This document shows positions 22,928 to 35,559 of a DNA stretch of 64,000 nucleotides, one piece after another. Position numbers and translations under genes: made by a program. The DNA lies in assembly GCF_049243985.1 (NCBI RefSeq), contig NC_135377.1, forward strand, positions 31,449,255-31,513,254. Reading direction: 5' to 3'. The first letter of the stretch is position 1, and each line of letters starts with the position of its first letter. The DNA comes from Paroedura picta. Lineage: Eukaryota > Chordata > Lepidosauria > Squamata > Gekkonidae. The notes below the pieces were generated by a model. That model was not told the DNA's origin and did no database searches. It worked only from the letters and a program-made list of their open reading frames with translations.

Positions 22928-23645
22928 GAGTAGTGTGTTCACTTTTGGGCACCGCAGTTGAAGAAGGATGTAAACAAACTGTAGCGAGTCCAGAGGAGGG
23001 AAAGAAAATGGTGATGGGTTTGGAGACCAAGACATACTAGGAAAGGTTGAGGTAGCTTGGTCTGTTTAGCCTGGAAAGATGACCAAGAGGTGATACAATA
23101 GCCATCTTCATACTTGAAGGGCTGCCACATAGAGGATGGAGCAGAGTTGATTTCTGTTGCCCCAGAGGGTTAGATCATAACCATGGGATGAAATTAATTC
23201 AAAATTAATTCAAAATAATTTTCAGCTTAACATCCATAGTTCCTGACAGCTAGAGTGGTTCCCCATTGCAATAGGCTTCGTCAGGAAGTGTTGGGTTATC
23301 CTTCTTTGGACGTTTTTAAGCTGAGTCTAGATAGCCATTTAATAGAACTGTTGATTATGTGAACTTAGACATATTGTAAGTGGATGGGCAGAAGAAATTG
23401 TGTCTGAGCTTGGCTCTTGTGGCCCTTTCTTGCATGCCCAGAGAAATGCTGATCACCGCTTTGGGATCAGAAGACAAATTTCCAGACCAGACTGGTGAGA
23501 GATTCTGCATTGGGGAGGGGGGTGGGTATCATCAGGATATGAAATTGGGGCCACTGTGGGTGGGAAGATAGTTATGAATTTCCTGCATTCTGCCAGGGTT
23601 GGATTAGATGACCCTAGAGGTAACTTCCAACTCTATGATTCTAAG
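22928..23645 (+). mobile_element. CR1 LINE, decayed 3' end
   Basis: CR1 C-terminal and 3' UTR words in order: TTCACTTTTGGGCACCGCAG, AGAAGGATGTAAACAAACTG, TAGCCTGGAAAGATGACC, CTAGAGTGGTTCCCCATTGC and the end CAACTCTATGATTCTA. It is much more decayed than the 9.2-kb copy. Confidence 0.9.
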
Positions 23646-23649
23646 AAAG

Positions 23650-25400
23650 TTATGAAACAGCCTTTGTTATACCGGAATCCTATTCAGCATGCATTATAGA
23701 GAATTTCTGGTTTCCAAGGATTGGACAATAAACTGGACTTAGAATTTTTGATTTACATATTGTTATATATTATTGTATGTACACAAAACCTTTTTTTTTT
23801 TTGGCTGTTATCTTCTTTGTGTCCTCCTGTTGTTTGAGGATGCAAGATCAGCATGAAACAAAGGGAAATGCTACAGTAGTGGAAAAGGGCTGGGACAGCT
23901 TATTTCGGGGAGCTACAAGTAGCTTCATGCTTGCTTTTGGCATGAGAAAACAGAAGAAATGGTGACAGTTCATGGAATAGGATGTGAAGCATTCTTTTCA
24001 ATTGCAGATGACACAGAATTTCCAGGCTTGGATTAGCTAAGGGTCAGAGCAGATGTTGGGAGATCTGTGGCTGGATTTTCCCAGTGATTTTAAAAGGGCA
24101 ATTGAGGCTGCATAAGGTTTCAAATAAGAATGGTGCAGTGAACAGAAAGCATCCACAACATGGTTTCAAAAACTGAAACTGATCCCCTGCATTGTTATTA
24201 TTCTATAAGGGATAAGGGAAGATGGGCACATGTCTTTTGCCCTTTTGTTGTTGTTGTTTGTTCTTGTTTAAAGATATAACAGTAGCTTTTGAGGGAGCTA
24301 GTTTTGATTAGCAAAATGGTGTGGCAGTGACAGAGTTAAAATTTCATATCCCATTCCCAGGTAGCCCCAATTTCAAGAGCTCTCTTGGACTCTCATCTGT
24401 CACCATCCCAGACATTCTAGCAAGTAGTTGGAGACATCTTCAGAAGGCAATTCCTGAGCGACAACAATATGCACAGAAGAGGAGCAGTGATAGTCACTTG
24501 GCACTGATATCCAGAACATTTAGACAGTGACTCTGCCATATTTCAAGCTGATGCTCTGGCAATTCCAGCTGGGTGGGAAACCAGGTCAATATGCACATTC
24601 CAACTTCCCCTCTGCATATATTGTTGTCACCAGTAATATATCATTGGACTAAACTTTAAAAGCATGTAGTGTGCTTTTAAGACAGAGACCACCTCAAGAA
24701 AACTTTCTATTCTGTTCCCGCTGAAGCTGCACAATTCCCCAAATTACTTGCTGTTCTACACAGTTCCTTGATTTAGTGCAGGTGCTGAGGACCTCCCACA
24801 CTGGCAGATATTGGACAAGGTCATCCATCCAGGCCTGCTAATTAGGCTCACTTAGTTCAGCTGTGGATCTGGTAAGGGAGGGGCGAATTTGTTCTCACCT
24901 GGAAGATTCCACAAACACTGTCCAGTGATTGGTTGGGGAGGTCAAGAGTCTATGGCCTACAGTTTTCTATAAAAAGTAAGCACAGGTGTTACCAATTTCT
25001 TTTGCTTTATCATTTCTATGCCTACAAGAAGACATCTGTATTATGCCCAAGGAGGACAGTTTGCTTCCAGAACCAACACTCCTATTTTAGGAGTCCGGTA
25101 AGAGGTAGCTAGTTAGTTTTCTTGTTTTTCTGTGCATTTCTACTGCCACTGGACTATATGCCTTAATTTTTAACCTTTTACTTGTGTTGCTCTGCATTTT
25201 TGAGACCAAACCCAGGTACATCTGGGTACACGTTACCACACCAGGACAAGGTTTGTCCTGACTAGTACCATGTAATGTACATTGAAAGATTATCTTGACA
25301 TTAAAAGATTTAACTTGATTTCACCTGTGTAAATGGATTTGTTTAACCATTGCTGTAGGCCTCAGTAGATTACATAGAATGGTGTGCATTTGGGTTTACT
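23650..25400. other. No recognised feature
   Basis: Includes a promoter-like patch (24930-24985: GTGATTGGTTGGGG, then TTTTCTATAAAAAG), which is too little to call. Otherwise unique-looking. Confidence 0.35.
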
Positions 25401-25419
25401 CGATCTGAAAAATATACAC

Positions 25420-25975
25420 AAAAAACAACTTATCATTATTTTGGGGTATTTCAGTTTCCCAAATATAGCTGGGATTTTTCAGGATAACAAAAAAAATCCC
25501 TGAAAACAGCCCAGACATATTTGGGGACTACCATCAAAATTGGGCTGCTCAGCAGAGCCTGCAAAAACAATTCCTGCAGGATTAGCTCCTGAGCAGTTCT
25601 GTTCAGCAGCCTGTGGGGAGATCCCTGCAGGATTGGCTGCTTGGTGGGCTCTGCTAGTTAATCCAGTTTAAACCAGGGTCCCTGGTAGAGCCCTAGGTGG
25701 GCATACGGAGAGAGTTCTCCCTGCAGGATTGGTTACTTGGCAAGTACTGTGGGGCAGTCGAGTTTAAAGGGACCGGTAAAAGACCCCCAGCTGAGCCGCC
25801 TCTCAGCTGTTTTTAGTGGATTTGCCACTGCTTTTTTCCCTCCTCAGTGTTTTTCAGATCAGATGTATTAGATCCCCAAAAATTCAGGACTTAATAAAAC
25901 TCCTAGGTATACTTATTTTACCAGTATTGGGATCTGTTTTTCCCCAGGAATCCCAAAAATCTGGCTACAATACAC
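25420..25975. repeat. Unclassified repeat with internal CTGCAGGATTGG units
   Basis: Internal copies of CTGCAGGATT(G/A)G occur near 25576, 25626 and 25721, each followed by a GCTCCT- or TTACTTGG-type word. The outer parts (TTCCCAAATATAGCTGGGA and CAGGAATCCCAAAAATCTGG) look like diverged inverted ends. The family is unknown to me. Confidence 0.45.
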
Positions 25976-26485
25976 CAGAACCAAATGCCAAGAAAAAATT
26001 GCATATCCCTAATTACAACCAAGATGTTTCTAATGTTGCTGAATGTATTACTGGGAACTGATTGGTTTAAAAAAAAATAATATACAGACAATCAGTATTC
26101 ACTACAAAAAAATAAGTAGCTTTTTAAGGAAAACTATCCAGTTTAGATTTAGTAAACAAAATTTTATTGCATATAGCTATAGTTAAGATTTTGACAGTAC
26201 TTGAAAACAATTGATAATTACATGTAACTTTACTCTTGCATCATTTTTACTAGCCTACATTAACTATACATCTCTCTCAGTCCAAAAGGTTACCATTTCC
26301 TGAGTGTAATGGAAAGTTCAGTGAATTATGTGGTGGCTGAGATGTGCGTTGAGATGGAATTGAGTGTATACAATCGCAAGGACAAGACAGGAGCAATTTT
26401 GTAGATGAGGACTCAAATGAGAAAAACAAGGGGGATTCCTCCTCTCTCCCAAATGTCCCACTCCTCAGTATTACAAGTGCTTAAG
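25976..26485. other. No recognised feature
   Basis: AT-rich sequence. Nothing recognised. Confidence 0.4.
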
Positions 26486-27156
26486 CAGCCTTTTTCAGTC
26501 ATTTGACCATGGACTAACCCTTGAAATATTCTTCTGGCTTCCAGTAACCCAGAAGTAATGTCAACTGACCCCGCCTCCCTGCCACATCACTAATAAAATA
26601 AATTGCTTGTTAAACAATAAATTAGTTTCATTTTTGTGTTTGTAGTACTTTGCCTGAGAAAACCAAGGAAATATTCATAGCTGTCATAAAGCCATCATGC
26701 AAAGCATAAATTCTCCTCAGGGGAAATGACTTGTGTGATATGGAAATCACTTTGGGAGATCACTAGGCACCACCAGGAGGCTAGCAATCCAAGCAAGGTT
26801 TGAGAGTATATTTTCCCACGGTTGGAAATAGCTCCCAGGGCAAGGGGAAACCTGGGGAGAAAGGAATCCTTGTGCAGGCTGTGCAGTCCTTGCACTGGAT
26901 CCAGGTGTAGTAGCTCTCAGGGGTGCCACCTCTTCCCTGCTATTCCTTTTCCATTGTGGGTAAATTCAACAAGGTCACCACAAACCAGTCAGATGAACAG
27001 AAAGTCATTCTGTCCTCCCGTCTCCTCCCTGGGTTAGTAAAAAAAAAAAAAAAAGTATGTTTAAAAAAAATTATTTTCCCCTTCCCATCTGGAGTAACCC
27101 CTCTGGGGCTCTGGAGTAACCTTGGGGTTACTAGTAACCTTGTTTGAGAATGACTG
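26486..27156. mobile_element. hAT-like element with CAGCCTTTCTCAAC-type ends
   Basis: Left end CAGCCTTTTTCAGTCATTTG and the right end (reverse complement CAGTCATTCTCAAACAAGG) form diverged inverted termini. The flanks share GCTTAAG (26479-26485 and 27157-27163), one base short of the usual 8. Internal words ACCATGGACTAACCC and GTAACCTTGGGGTTACTAG are typical of this group. No transposase frame. Confidence 0.65.
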
Positions 27157-27164
27157 GCTTAAGG

Positions 27165-28905
27165 GCTTAAGCAGTCCAATTTCTCCATCTCCCTGTTTTT
27201 ATTTCCTTTAACTCATTCTGAGCCACTACCAACATTCCCTGGTCAATGAACTTCCTCAGTCCTCATCAGGCTATTTGTACTAGAAATGTCTTCTATTTTA
27301 AAATTTCAAATCTAGCACTTTTATGCTTGCCAAGAGAATGCTCTTACTTTGCAGAAGTCCCTGTCCCCTCCCCCCACCTTCTTCTTCCAGCCTTTGAAAG
27401 ATAGTATTAGCAATGTCCATTGCACAAGAACTAGTACCTTTCTAAGGCTTCTGGGTCATAAAAAAACAGTTAGGCAGGGATTATGTGTGCAAACCTATTT
27501 TGCATTCCTATTTAAAGCTGCCATTTTTCAACATCTGGCAATATGAGATGTGTAAACAGATTCCTGATGTTTAGGGAACTTTATACTGAAGAACCCCAAT
27601 TTGGCCTGGGCTCATAGCAATGGAGTAACAATGTAGAGGGAATCTCCCTCTTAGTGTAATTGTTCTGATGTGAATCAGTCCCCAGACAGATGCTATATAA
27701 TGTTTCAGTACTCATGGGAGACCAATTCATGGAACTTCTATTGTCATGTGTAGCTTAGCCCTAAATCTTAGGTCCTTCTCTTTGGATTTGTGTTTTTAAA
27801 ACATGTGTAGGGACTGCCAGCTATTAGAGTCCTCAGATAGTTACACTGTCCATTTCTCTAAAATGCAAGGGTCTACCTTCCAATTTCTGTGAGATTACAG
27901 CAGACCTATCGTGAAGCAAATAGATGTGCTACCAACTTTACTTGCTTGGCTGTTAACAGATGGCTAAATCTAGGATTGTCCCCTGGCAAGAAAGATTTCT
28001 AAATTCACCACTTTTATGTTGAAAATAAGGCTGCGAAAAGGAAGAAATGAATAAGCCTTGGTGAAAGCAATCCAATGCAAGGTTTTCATATGGGTGAGTC
28101 CTAGCAAATCATTATTGTTATCAATCATGAAGATTAATGCCAGCTCTTTGAAATGTGCTCTAGTATGCTCGAAAAGTGGGACTGTCCAGTCATACTCTCT
28201 ATCTTTTGCATGTGAGCAGTAACTTTCCCCCTCCCCATCACAACTTGGTGTCATTAACATTCCAAGAAGAATCTCATTTATTTTGGTTTGCCTTATTCAG
28301 CTATTCAGCGGTTGGCAGCAGCCGGTATTCTTTAGACTAAGCCACGTGCTTTTCCCTTTGGGCCAATGATTGTATTTAACAATGTGAGATGGGGTATCAC
28401 TTACTTGTCAAACACAGGTTTATTATTTTTTTCACACTTACGTAACAACCCTGTTCAGCATATCACAAAGCAGGGAAGAAGAAAGAAGCGGAGCTTGCCT
28501 TGATGGAAATATTACGGTTTATGAACTGGGCACTCATGCGTTGCTGTCGCCACATATGCATCTAAAAGCAGTAACCTGGGGATCCTAAGGTATATTCTGC
28601 AAGGGTGTTTGTAAGTTAAGCAGTTACTATTGGGTTTTATAACTGGAGGGGGGGAACATTATATTTTCCCAGCCCACACAAACTTCCTCAGTCCGGAAAT
28701 GGATGTTGTTTCCTAAAACATACCTTTATTTCATCCATGTGAGTCGTCCCAGGTACACACTCATGTGCATAAACACAATTTGTGAACCTAAGAAATCGCA
28801 TACAGCCAGAATACGATTTCTGAAACTGTAGGTGACAATGTGTTCCATTCTCTCTTTGCTGTCCTGTTGAAGGACATAGAAAACTTATGTTCAAAAAGTC
28901 TATAA
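27165..28905. other. No recognised feature
   Basis: Unique-looking sequence with no defended frame or repeat. Confidence 0.4.
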
Positions 28906-28907
28906 AA

Positions 28908-29128
28908 TCAACCTCCTTTTCTCCAGGCTGAATATTCCCAAGTCCCTCAACCTATCTTCATAGGGCTTGGTCCCTTGGCCCCAGATCATCCTCGTCGCTC
29001 TCCTCTGTACCCTTTCAATTTTATCGACGTCCTTCTTGAAGTGAGGCCTCCAGAACTGCACACAGTACTCCAGGTATGGTCTGACCAGTGCCGTATACAA
29101 TGGGACTATGACATCTTGTGATTTTGAT
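28908..29128 (-). mobile_element. CR1 LINE, internal ORF2 fragment
   Basis: The minus frame reads SKSQDVIVPLYTALVRPYLEYCVQFWRPHFKKDVDKIERVQ-type sequence and ends at DLGIFSLEKRRL. It is closely related to the same segment of the 9.2-kb copy but lacks both the upstream reverse-transcriptase core and the 3' end. Confidence 0.93.
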
Positions 29129-29129
29129 G

Positions 29130-30020
29130 TGCACAGTGTCATGATTTTAATCTGCACAGTGTCATGTTTGTAGACAAATTTTGGCTTCAATATACAAAAC
29201 TCTGCAAATAAACAATTAAGCATGAGGAGAACTACAAAAACAGTTGTTTTGTTTACCCATGTAAGGTCAGTCTATTTTAACATTGGTCTCTATAAATGAC
29301 AAAGCGAATCAAGAATGGTCATATGGTCATAAATTAGTATTATTTATTTATTTATTATTTAGACTTTTATTCCTTTCTCAGCAGACATGGCATATTCACA
29401 GGTTTGATTCCATTACCTTCACAAGATATTTTGACGTCCGGGGGGGGGGGGTTATGTCCTTAATTGAATAATAGGTATTTACTTCTTTTTAATATAAATG
29501 AGTTCCAGTTCATTGTGTCTATCCGCAGCGTTGATGCTTTTGGGAGAGAAACAGGAGATTGTTTTCAGTCCCCATCTCCCTCAAAGGCAATGACAGAAAG
29601 CAAGTTGAATGATGAATGTTCACTTTAAAGTATTCAGTATATAGAGTTTCTTCTCAGGCTCTTACCTTGGCTCTCTCTGTGAACCCAAAGCAAATGGAAG
29701 GAAATCAAGCAGAAAATGAGCCTTCATAAGAACACAGGAGTATTCCATAAAAACTGAAATTGTGAACTCATATTTTTAATTGGGGAGGGGGTTGGAAATA
29801 AATTAGTTTGCTTTAACAAGGCAGTTTGCCCTTCACAAGAACTCCCAAGGTGATTCTCAGCATCTGATGGTTCTGAACCTGTATGTCATGGTGTGGGGCC
29901 TGGAAGACATCCTGCCCCAGTCCTGCCCCCTACACAAATATGACTGTGTAGCTGCCAGTTGTAAAAATATGTTGACACTGGGTCATCCCACATCATCTCA
30001 CTTGTTCATCAAAATCAGTT
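29130..30020. other. No recognised feature
   Basis: Contains a G-run near 29440 and an ATTT-rich stretch near 29338. Nothing else recognised. Confidence 0.4.
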
Positions 30021-30024
30021 TTGT

Positions 30025-30172
30025 CTACTCAGAGTGGTAGTGACTCTCCAGGGTCTCCGGAAGTGATCTTTCACATCACCTACTTCCTGGTCCTTTAAAC
30101 TGGAGATGCCAGGGACTGAACCTGAGATCTTCTGCACAGTAAACACTCAACCACTGAGCTACAACTCCTCCC
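30025..30172 (-). mobile_element. tRNA-derived SINE, second family
   Basis: The antisense head CCAGGGACTGAACCTGAGAT, TTCTGCACAG, then CTCAACCACTGAGCTACAAC is a clear tRNA-like A/B-box region. The body gives CTCCAGGGTCTCCGGAAGTG. A sense copy of the same family is at 42180-42322. Confidence 0.75.
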
Positions 30173-30174
30173 AT

Positions 30175-31845
30175 ATGGTAAAGGCTGTAGTTTCCCGGGC
30201 TTATCGTCCTGGAGGACTTCATTGTCCACATGGATACACCATCCCCAGGTCATGGCTTGGACCTGGTGTCAACCATGGCGACACTGGGGATCTCACAGTT
30301 ACTACTCCTACCCATCAGGCTAGCCACAACATCAATTTGATCTTCGGTGCTGAGATAGAAGTTGATCTGATGGCACCATCTGTCATCCCATGATCAGACC
30401 ACTACGCCTTGCAGGCCCAGCTCAAGATTCCACCCTTCCCCTGTTTGGGTGATGGGTACATTTTAGCCCACCCAGGGAGACTTATGGATCCTGCTGGATT
30501 CCAGAATGCTCTGTGGGATCCGATGCCTCACGGTGACTAGTTCACGGCACTGGTGGAGGACTGGCAGTTCCGCCTTTTGGCAGCCATAGACAAGATCACC
30601 CCTAGACATCCTCTCCACCCTCAACTCAAATAGTCTCCATGGTACTCCAGGGAGTTTTGGGAGGGGAAGAGGGAAGTGAGATGACTAGAATGAGTATGGT
30701 GGGAAACTAGCGGTGAAGTATAAAGAACATCCTATTGCATGCTTACATGAGATGGCAGCAAAAGTGGCAAAATGGAATTTCTCTGCCACAGAAATTGTGT
30801 CTGCGAGCTCTCGTCCAGTCCTATTCATTTATTTGTTTGTTTGTTTATCTGTTTATTTGTTTGTTTTCTTAGATTTAGTTCGGTCTCTTATCACCTTCAA
30901 GGAGCATTGTCAAAATTTTAGTAAACTGGATCTCAGCTGTGAGGCATTAGTGAGCTTTTTTGCTGAAGTCTTGTCGCTCTGCCGGGACCTTCTCACCATG
31001 GTTGATACAGATAGGGAACCAGAGGCCTGTTGACCACCTTTGGACGTGACATTTTATGGCTTCAGATGACTCTCATTAACCAAAGTGGACAAGTTGCTGG
31101 AGTCACTGAGGGCAACCACCTGCCCCCTAGATCCCTGTCTGACTTGGTTGCTCAAGGAGGGTGGCCAGCAGATAGGAGGCCCACTCAGAGATATTATCAG
31201 CCTCTCCCCGTCTACCAAGGAGTTCACTGAGGTACTGAAGGAGGCAGTGGTTCGTCCTTTACTAAAGGAACCATTGCTGGATCTACTGGACCTGACCACA
31301 TATCAGAGGGTCTGCCTGTCACCCTATGCCCCCCACAGAACTTTACGCCCTGTGAACACTAACTTGTTGGTGGTGCCAGGTCCCCGGGAAGTTTGCCTGG
31401 CCTTGACCAGGGCCAAGACCTTTTCGGTCCTGGCCCCAGCCTGGTGACATGAGCTCCCAGAAGAGCTAAAGGCCCTGCAGGTGCTCCCTGCATCCCACAG
31501 GGCCTGCAAGATGGAGCTCTTCTGCCAGGTCTTCAGTTGAAGCCAAGGCATGGAGATAAGATGGGCCCCTCCAGGTTAGATTATCACCGGGCTAGACCAT
31601 CGCCTGGTAGTGGACTGCCAGCACCCATAGATTACTCTATGACACACAGAGAGGGAGCTAGACGATATGGGGGTGGGAGGATAGGTTTTTGCCACTGGGG
31701 TATATAATTTTAATAGGGGATTAATAATATTATATATTTTATGTGGGGGTTTATTATTGTGTAACCAGCCGTAATACGGCCTTGCTGATAGTGGTGGGTA
31801 ACAAATGTTATAATAATTATTATAAATAATAAATAATAATAATAG
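30175..31845 (+). mobile_element. L2-like LINE with the reverse-transcriptase core deleted
   Basis: Broken frames give an endonuclease C-terminal part (GHGLDLVSTMATLGIS, HNINLIF and SDHYALQAQL), a linker, the start of the reverse transcriptase (EVLKEAVVRPLLKEP) and then, abruptly, the protein's far C-terminus (FSVLAPAW, HELPEELKALQV and CQVFS). The catalytic middle, including the FADD box, is missing, so there is an internal deletion near 31300. The 3' end runs into AT-rich TAATAA repeats. A TTTG/TTTA stretch interrupts the linker near 30826-30876. Confidence 0.8.
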
Positions 31846-31849
31846 TAAT

Positions 31850-34650
31850 GGGTTCCAGTCCAGTACTTCATGTTACAGGGGGAATTGGGCTGGCATACAT
31901 GGATTCACTTTTTCACTCACTTGAGCCATTAAGCAGAGAATCTACTTGAATGTAAGCTGTTTTACATAGCTAATTGTTTCCCTTTGAACCTGGGATTATT
32001 TTGCATATTATATTTACAAGGTGTACTTCCAAGGACATTGCAAGTGAATCTTTAAAAATATAAAATGGGCACATGAAGCACACATTTGCAAACACAGAGT
32101 GCCACTGGTCAGCTATAGCTCACAGTTCATTGTAAATCAGGTTTGCCTCTGAATAATGTAGATAAAATGAGCACTTTGTGTTGGCAAACCGCTGTGCAAA
32201 GGACTGTATGCAATGCAAGTTGCAAGCACGTTTACTATTTTGTGTGTGCATGCAAGCCCTGTAGACATCAGGCATAAGCTACCTCATGGTCCAAGCTACT
32301 TTTCATTAAAAGTGCCAAAACGTCTGTTTCTTCAGGAGTAAGCCTTCACTCATACAGACATGCACACACAACAAGAGAAGGGGTGAACCTCAGCAGTGTT
32401 AGTCATCCCTTACAAAGAAAACGTTATATACCAACCTCAGATTGGTAATGTTTTGTTCAGGAACAGATTTGCTCGCTAAATGAAGTGGCAGCAAACCCAA
32501 GCTCAGCTTTCTGTCTGCTGCCAGGAAATACCTGGCCCACAACTTCTTAACATCCTTTTTGTTTGGTTTCCCTATCTCTCCCTCCCTCCTCCCCCCCCCC
32601 CTCCGCCTTTTGGACATATTTTTGTAATTGCTTGTCCTCAGGTACAAAGATGCTTGCAGGAAGTCATTAATCTTTCATGAGCCTATTCTGCCATTTCTTA
32701 ATTCCAAACAATAAAAAGGCTCGGAGGGGCATGCATACTCATGTCACTGTGCGCTTCAAGGGAAAGGAAGTTTTAGTGGAAGGCAAATCTGATCAAATGA
32801 TAGAGATAATGAAATAGCTCTGTTAGAGAGAGCAGGGAGGCAAAGCGAGGGGGAAAGGAAGGGACAAAGAGACCTAAGATGTGTCTTTTACTTCAGGTCC
32901 AAGAGAAGGTGGGAATCTGAAAAAATCAAAAATTATGACAACAAATAGATTTTCCTCCTCCTGTCCCCTCTCCCAACACAGAGAGTGAGGTAACCCTGTC
33001 CTTTTGTAGATACCAAGCACTAAAAAGGTTCTTATTTGCTGTATGAAGCAGGTGTGACTGGGCTAAATGCAGAGGAGATATCCAGCTGGAATTACCCATC
33101 AACCAGCTGCCCATAGCATGCTGTTTGGAGAAGAACCACCTGTTACTGGGGGAAAGGCAAGGGGGGGGGGGGGGACACAATAGCCACAACAGAGGAACCC
33201 ACTCATTCTGTTCCTATTGTCAAGATGTTTTTAGCTCCAAATCCAACAGGAACCTAAAAGGGATTATTCTGTGTCGTCTGTGTAATTTAATGATAGATAA
33301 AAACAAAGCAGGGAGCAGAAGAACATTCAGACTGTTAACTACAAAGGAAAACAGAATAAAACCAAACAAACCCCCCCCCCCCAAAAAAAACTTCCCACTG
33401 ATCGAAGATAAGGAATCCAGTGGATTCTGCCATGGAATTACACAGGATCTGAGCTTCGTGCACCAGGTGTAAAAGGCTAATCACGCAGAATAGAAAGAGG
33501 AAGTGCTCCCTTTTAAATCGAATAGCTCCCTTTCCAATGTCAGCTCTAGATTCCAATTACAGGCCCATTTAAGCTTAATGTGTGAAAAACACTCTTTGTC
33601 TTGCCAAATAAGCTCCCTTGTCTTAAGGTGGCAGTTAAATATATTGCAGTTGGCTTAGCACTCTAACACATAATCATTGGCAATTTTTTTCAAAAATGGC
33701 ATTTGGGATATTATTTCTATCATTATTGGAGAAAATCATGAAAATAACATGTTTCATTCAAGAAAATAACATGCTTCTTTCTTTTAAAAATGCTTTGATC
33801 TTTTCACCCAAATACACAATTGTTTCTATGTTACATGCAGTGGGTGGGCTGAAGGGGATGTCAAATACATTATATACATTACAGTCAAATACGTTATCCT
33901 TATCAATGGCTCCCAGATCCACAGGCAGCTATTATAAGGAGGCAATGGCTAGTATGTGGAAAGCACTGAGTTCTTTTCCCCTTTGTCACTTCTCTCCTTC
34001 CGCTTTAGGCCCTTGTTCCTTCCCCTTCCATAAACCAGACTGACTCTTTGTGTCGCGTGGTGAACAATCTTTTCTTTATGAAGAGCGAAGCAGGCAATAC
34101 CATTTGCCTGAGAGACAGCAAACAGATCTGCATGCCTCACAGAAGAGTACAGTGGGTCCAAGAAGGGCCGTGTGACACTCTGTGACCACCTGTGTTGGAT
34201 CCTTTTCCTCTGCCCCCAGCTGTTGCCTGCTTCACGTTGGCTCTCTGCCTGGTTCTCCTTTTGCACCAGAGCAAATCAAATTGGAATCACTCTCTGCTCT
34301 GATGGGATGGGAAGCTGTAACATTCTCTCCTCTGATGTCACAACCCAAGAAAAAGGGGCCCCTAGCCAATCTTAGATCAGAATGGAATAGTGAGTTGTAG
34401 TTATGAATGTTCCTGCAGATATCAGCAAATGTAGATTTATTTCATGAACAACTCCATGTGTTGGGCTTGTACCATACAGACAACTGCAGTTTGTAGAGAG
34501 GAATTTCAAACTAAAAAACTAAAGGACAGGCAGAAATGTGATTCTTATGCAACTGAACTTAGTTGCAAGATTTTTTAAAAATGTATTAATCAAATTGATT
34601 GTGAATGGAGATTATAGTACAACAAGATGACAAGGGAATCTTGAACACAT
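31850..34650. other. No recognised feature; C- and G-runs
   Basis: Mostly unique-looking sequence. Homopolymer runs lie at about 32590 (C), 33161 (G) and 33371 (C). The block near 32690-32770 has a conserved look, without proof. Confidence 0.35.
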
Positions 34651-34654
34651 CCTG

Positions 34655-34800
34655 GTTTGCTCTAATGCAACAGGGAAACCACGAAGTCCAAGGAAATAGC
34701 CCTCTTTGCTGATGACATGTTCAAGCATTCTCCAGGTCTCATCCAGCAGCCCAAGGGAATCAACACAAGCTGAATTTTATACTGGCTATTCTTAGATTTG
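34655..34800 (+). mobile_element. Possible L1-like reverse-transcriptase fragment
   Basis: A short plus frame reads SKEIALFADDMFKHSPGLIQ, which has the FADD catalytic box in an L1-type context (compare ISLFADDMI). Too short and decayed for more. Confidence 0.4.
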
Positions 34801-35017
34801 TAAATCTAAGTCATTAGAGATCAATAAATCAAGAATCTGCATGAACATTAGAGAGGGAATGTGTGTGGAAATACAAACATCCAGGCTTCTCCAAGACACA
34901 ACCATAACTTGGGTTGTCAGATGTCAGGACTGAGATGACAGTCCTAAATAGGTCTACTAAGAATCCTACTCAAGTCTACTAATTTAGGCTTACTCCCAGA
35001 AAAATGTCCTTACAATG

Positions 35018-35551
35018 ACCAATTATGCATGGCGGGAAAAGCTTAAGATGATGCTTGCATGGGAGTGAGCTAATCCGGGCCCTGGACCACTTTGAGGACT
35101 CTGATGCCCCCCAGCAAGTGAATGCTGATGTGTTCAGCTTCCCTTTCCTGCCACAGGAGTTATTGGCGCTCATGCTAGGCCAGGCCAGGCCAGGCCTGGA
35201 AGGCCCTCCTCCTCCCTGACTACAGTGTCCTGGCAGGCATGAAAAATGCCCCAGTCAGCTCCACAGCACTTCACAGTGCCATGGGGCCAAATGGGGCATT
35301 TTTTTCTTTGCAGGAAGCAATTGAGTTGGCGTGCAATCCTACCTTTGTGCGAAGAAACCCTCCCCCCGCTGCCCTCCTGCATGGTGGAAATTTTCCATCC
35401 CGGCTGTGTCGACAGGACGCGGTAATCCGGGATGGACAGTGTCCACCGCAGTAAAAGGTCCCCCATGGGGACATGGGAATCAGTGGAGCATGCTGCTCCA
35501 CCACAGGAAACTGGCAGTGGCCCAGCACAGCCGTCGCTGTGCATAACTGGT
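35018..35551. mobile_element. MITE with ACCAATTATGCA termini
   Basis: Left end ACCAATTATGCATGGCG and right end CTGTGCATAACTGGT are inverted repeats. They are flanked by CAATG (35013-35017 and 35552-35556), or by a shorter duplication if the ends extend. The 534-bp interior contains GCCAGGCCAGGCCAGGCC near 35180 and is GC-rich. No transposase is coded. The TTATGCA core links it to the elements at 21437, 22619 and 53925. Confidence 0.75.
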
Positions 35552-35559
35552 CAATGTTG

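Noticed and set aside
24880-25270. CCAAT- and TATA-like words suggesting another solo LTR
   Set aside because: No TG...CA ends with matching target duplications were found.
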